Assembly: GCF_007655135.1 (NCBI RefSeq)
Contig: NC_045130.1
Location: 7,812,001 to 7,876,000, forward strand
Source of the DNA: Punica granatum
Lineage: Eukaryota > Streptophyta > Magnoliopsida > Myrtales > Lythraceae
Reading direction: 5' to 3'
Length of the DNA stretch: 64,000 nucleotides
Below, one piece after another: positions 62,041-64,000 of this stretch. The position numbers and the translations under genes are program-made. Each line of letters starts with the position of its first letter. The stretch's first letter is position 1. The notes beneath the pieces are model-generated. The model made no database searches. It saw only the letters and a list, made by a program, of their open reading frames with translations, and had not been told where the DNA came from.

Positions 62041-62393
62041 AATATGTGTATGGAGTGACTAGGTAAACTTTTTATTTTTTAATTCAGCAAAATATTGTTT
62101 AACTGAGTTACCGTCTTTCCTGCCCCAGTATCTATTTAGGAAGTTGCTTGTAGGCCCGGGCATCTTATGAGGCACCTAGGCTAGGACCTACGATTGTCAA
62201 ATGGACAAATTCCTACGATTTATTCCATGTTACATTTACTGTGTGCTCTTTGAATTGAGAATCCGGTTTTTTTTTTTTTAGTTGTTCACGATCAAACCAG
62301 CGCTCCATAATTTTAGTTTGAATGAATGCCTTGGCACATGCCCATTGCCCCCAAAGGTTTCACAATCCTTTCTTGTCCGGAACCCCACGGTGT

Positions 62394-62413
62394 CCCCCCC
62401 CCCCCCCCCCCCC
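62394..62413. repeat. Poly-C run, 20 bp
   Basis: A pure C run on the plus strand. Confidence 0.95.
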
Positions 62414-63657
62414 GGCGACTAATTGAGCAATCTATGCCGTTGCAATGTTGCATTCACAAGAAATTCGAGAATAAAGCAAAATTTACTGAATGCTCCGTCT
62501 TCCCTAAGAGGGGAGCTAGCAACACTCCATGAAAAACATCGGATGTCAAATTTAGTAGGTTTTGCGCGTCCAAGTAGAGCTCGAACTCACTACCTCGTAG
62601 ACGTCCCGTCACACCACACAAGTCTCCCAACCACCAACCCTTTCGGGATTATGTTGTCCGATAAATGCATCCCATTCGCATCCGCAATGGAGGCCCAATT
62701 TTGAAGCCAGTTGGATCCACGTGGCAATTGGCCCAGTCCCGAAATGGCTCTCCCGAAGCGGGAGACCTGAGCCCACTGAATCGGGCGCGGCATGCTTGGG
62801 GACCACTCCTGCCAGCCCTTTTGCTCAGTTTAGTTTTTCTTTTATTTATTTATTCAAATATATAACGGCTGAAAGTGCTGTTGGGCCCTTTCAACCATTA
62901 ATGATTATATTTCTTTTAAATAATTGCAATTTACATTGCAAAATAAAATTAAATATTAAATAGTTGCAATTTTAATTAAAATGCTTATTTATTAAGTAAC
63001 TATAATAATAATTTAATAAATACATAAATATATTTTTAAAGGAAAAAATCAAGTGAAGACCACACGAGTGTCACAAAATGAGACTACTACTGTAGAGGGA
63101 GTACCGGTTTTTTCCTTAGGTGCCACTTTGCTTACTTGGCCACATGTGGAGGCCCCCCAAAAGGGGAATTGGCCTCCGTTGCACCGCGGATGCTCTCAAG
63201 TCTCCTTTACCGAACATTTTCGTATCGGGATAAGTCACATTACCCAAACAAGAGGAAACACCTCTTTCCATTATTTCCCATTGCATCAACTATAGCTTTT
63301 ACTATCTTTGCTACAAGGAATACAGTAAAAGATAAAATAAAGAGAGACAGGAAAAATCCCAGTAATGAGTATCAAACCGCCATCCTCGTCTGTGGGACCG
63401 GGAGCAAGGAAAGAACATAGAGGAGAGCTGATGCAATGGCCTAATTGGGGGGGAAGCCAGTACATGATAGAGAACACACCTTCCCCTTTTAGCTCCACTG
63501 GCTTTGTCCTCAGTAAGGGCGGCCCCCCACCCCCTCAACCCCAAACCCATCCCCAGAAGCAAATGCCAAAAGCCACACACCATAATCAAGCTGTGTTATG
63601 GCAGTCAAAGTTGAGTACCATCTCTGTTCCCCCCATTATTTACTCTGCCTATCACTC

Positions 63658-63660
<3 letters not shown>

Positions 63661-63694
<34 letters not shown>
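63661..63694. repeat. (CT)n microsatellite
   Basis: A pure CT run, with an impure start from 63655. Confidence 0.95.
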
Positions 63695-63697
<3 letters not shown>

Positions 63698-63702
63698 ACC
63701 AC

Positions 63703-63709
63703 ATAAATA
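63703..63709 (+). promoter_or_regulatory. Possible TATA box after a CT tract
   Basis: ATAAATA follows the CT microsatellite by nine bases. This CT-plus-TATA arrangement is common in plant core promoters, and a plus-strand gene could start beyond the window. There is no coding support inside it. Confidence 0.25.
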
Positions 63710-64000
63710 GGGAAGGGACATGCCATATAACAGCAAACACTGAGGACTGAGGAACCACCTTCATCATCATCAGATAAGGGGAAAGCTGGCTGGGGGACTC
63801 ATAATACTGATATTTAATGGCAAATAACAAAATGTGGCTGAAAATGACTTGTCTGCCCTTCCCACTTCAAATCTGAGTTATTAATGGTTTTTTGCTCCAG
63901 CAGTTGCAGGAAAGCTGACTGAACCCAAAACCCCAACAAGTTTTCCTCAGAAAGGCCCTATGTGGTCCTATACTCCTTTTTGCCACCAATCCTGGAGGAA

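Larger units (their letters stand above)
62041..64000. other. Terminal spacer, no gene supported
   Basis: It contains a C20 run (62394-62413), a B-box-like GAGTTCGAGCTC on the minus strand near 62580 that may belong to another tRNA-related repeat, AT-rich sequence around 62930-63040, and a CT microsatellite (63661-63694). Open frames are short and cross these repeats. Confidence 0.5.

Noticed and set aside
1..64000. CRISPR arrays, bacterial operons, riboswitches or phage genes
   Set aside because: Nothing of this kind is visible; the gene structure is plant nuclear throughout.

Overview
This window looks like nuclear DNA of a flowering plant, almost certainly a eudicot. It has long AT-rich intergenic stretches, GT-AG introns, plant gene families (early nodulin-like protein, R2R3-MYB, Yippee-like, ORMDL, TIC32-like dehydrogenase, trehalase) and plant transposon types. 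A woody Myrtales species such as pomegranate is my guess from general character only; nothing in the sequence proves it.

Layout. An early nodulin-like (phytocyanin) gene lies at 322-1154 (+). After about 4.5 kb of repeat-rich spacer come a Yippee-like zinc protein (5707-6421, +) and an ORMDL sphingolipid regulator (7252-9207, +). A 7 kb spacer precedes an R2R3-MYB gene of the bHLH-interacting type (16376-17655, +). The spacer after it holds a hAT-like MITE and a 970 bp foldback element. A 12-exon METTL17/Rsm22-type mitoribosome assembly gene runs from 28048 to 24323 (-), with a cluster of GGCCCA-type sites and a telobox upstream. An 8-exon TIC32-like short-chain dehydrogenase gene runs from 33825 to 31100 (-).

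From 37 to 42 kb is a transposon graveyard: a degraded LINE (+) split by a damaged Ty1/copia element (-), then a second LINE fragment (-) ending in a MITE. A further 9 kb spacer contains a clean tRNA-derived SINE with a 17 bp target-site duplication.

The right side is dominated by a tandem duplication of an 11-exon GH37 trehalase gene, both copies on the minus strand. Copy B (60535-56117) looks intact and starts with a signal peptide. Copy A (55358-51563) keeps its reading frame but has lost the signal-peptide start, carries a short in-frame deletion, has a Glu-to-Lys change in the glycine-rich motif, and uses GC instead of GT at two splice donors. Copy B alone has gained two intron insertions: a tRNA-Gln-like retroposon and an organelle-like segment. 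The last 3 kb holds repeats and a possible core promoter for a gene outside the window.

The genes are not an operon or pathway cluster; apart from the trehalase pair they appear to be unrelated neighbours. All exon coordinates are my own manual splice predictions, based on reading-frame continuity, splice sites and family similarity.
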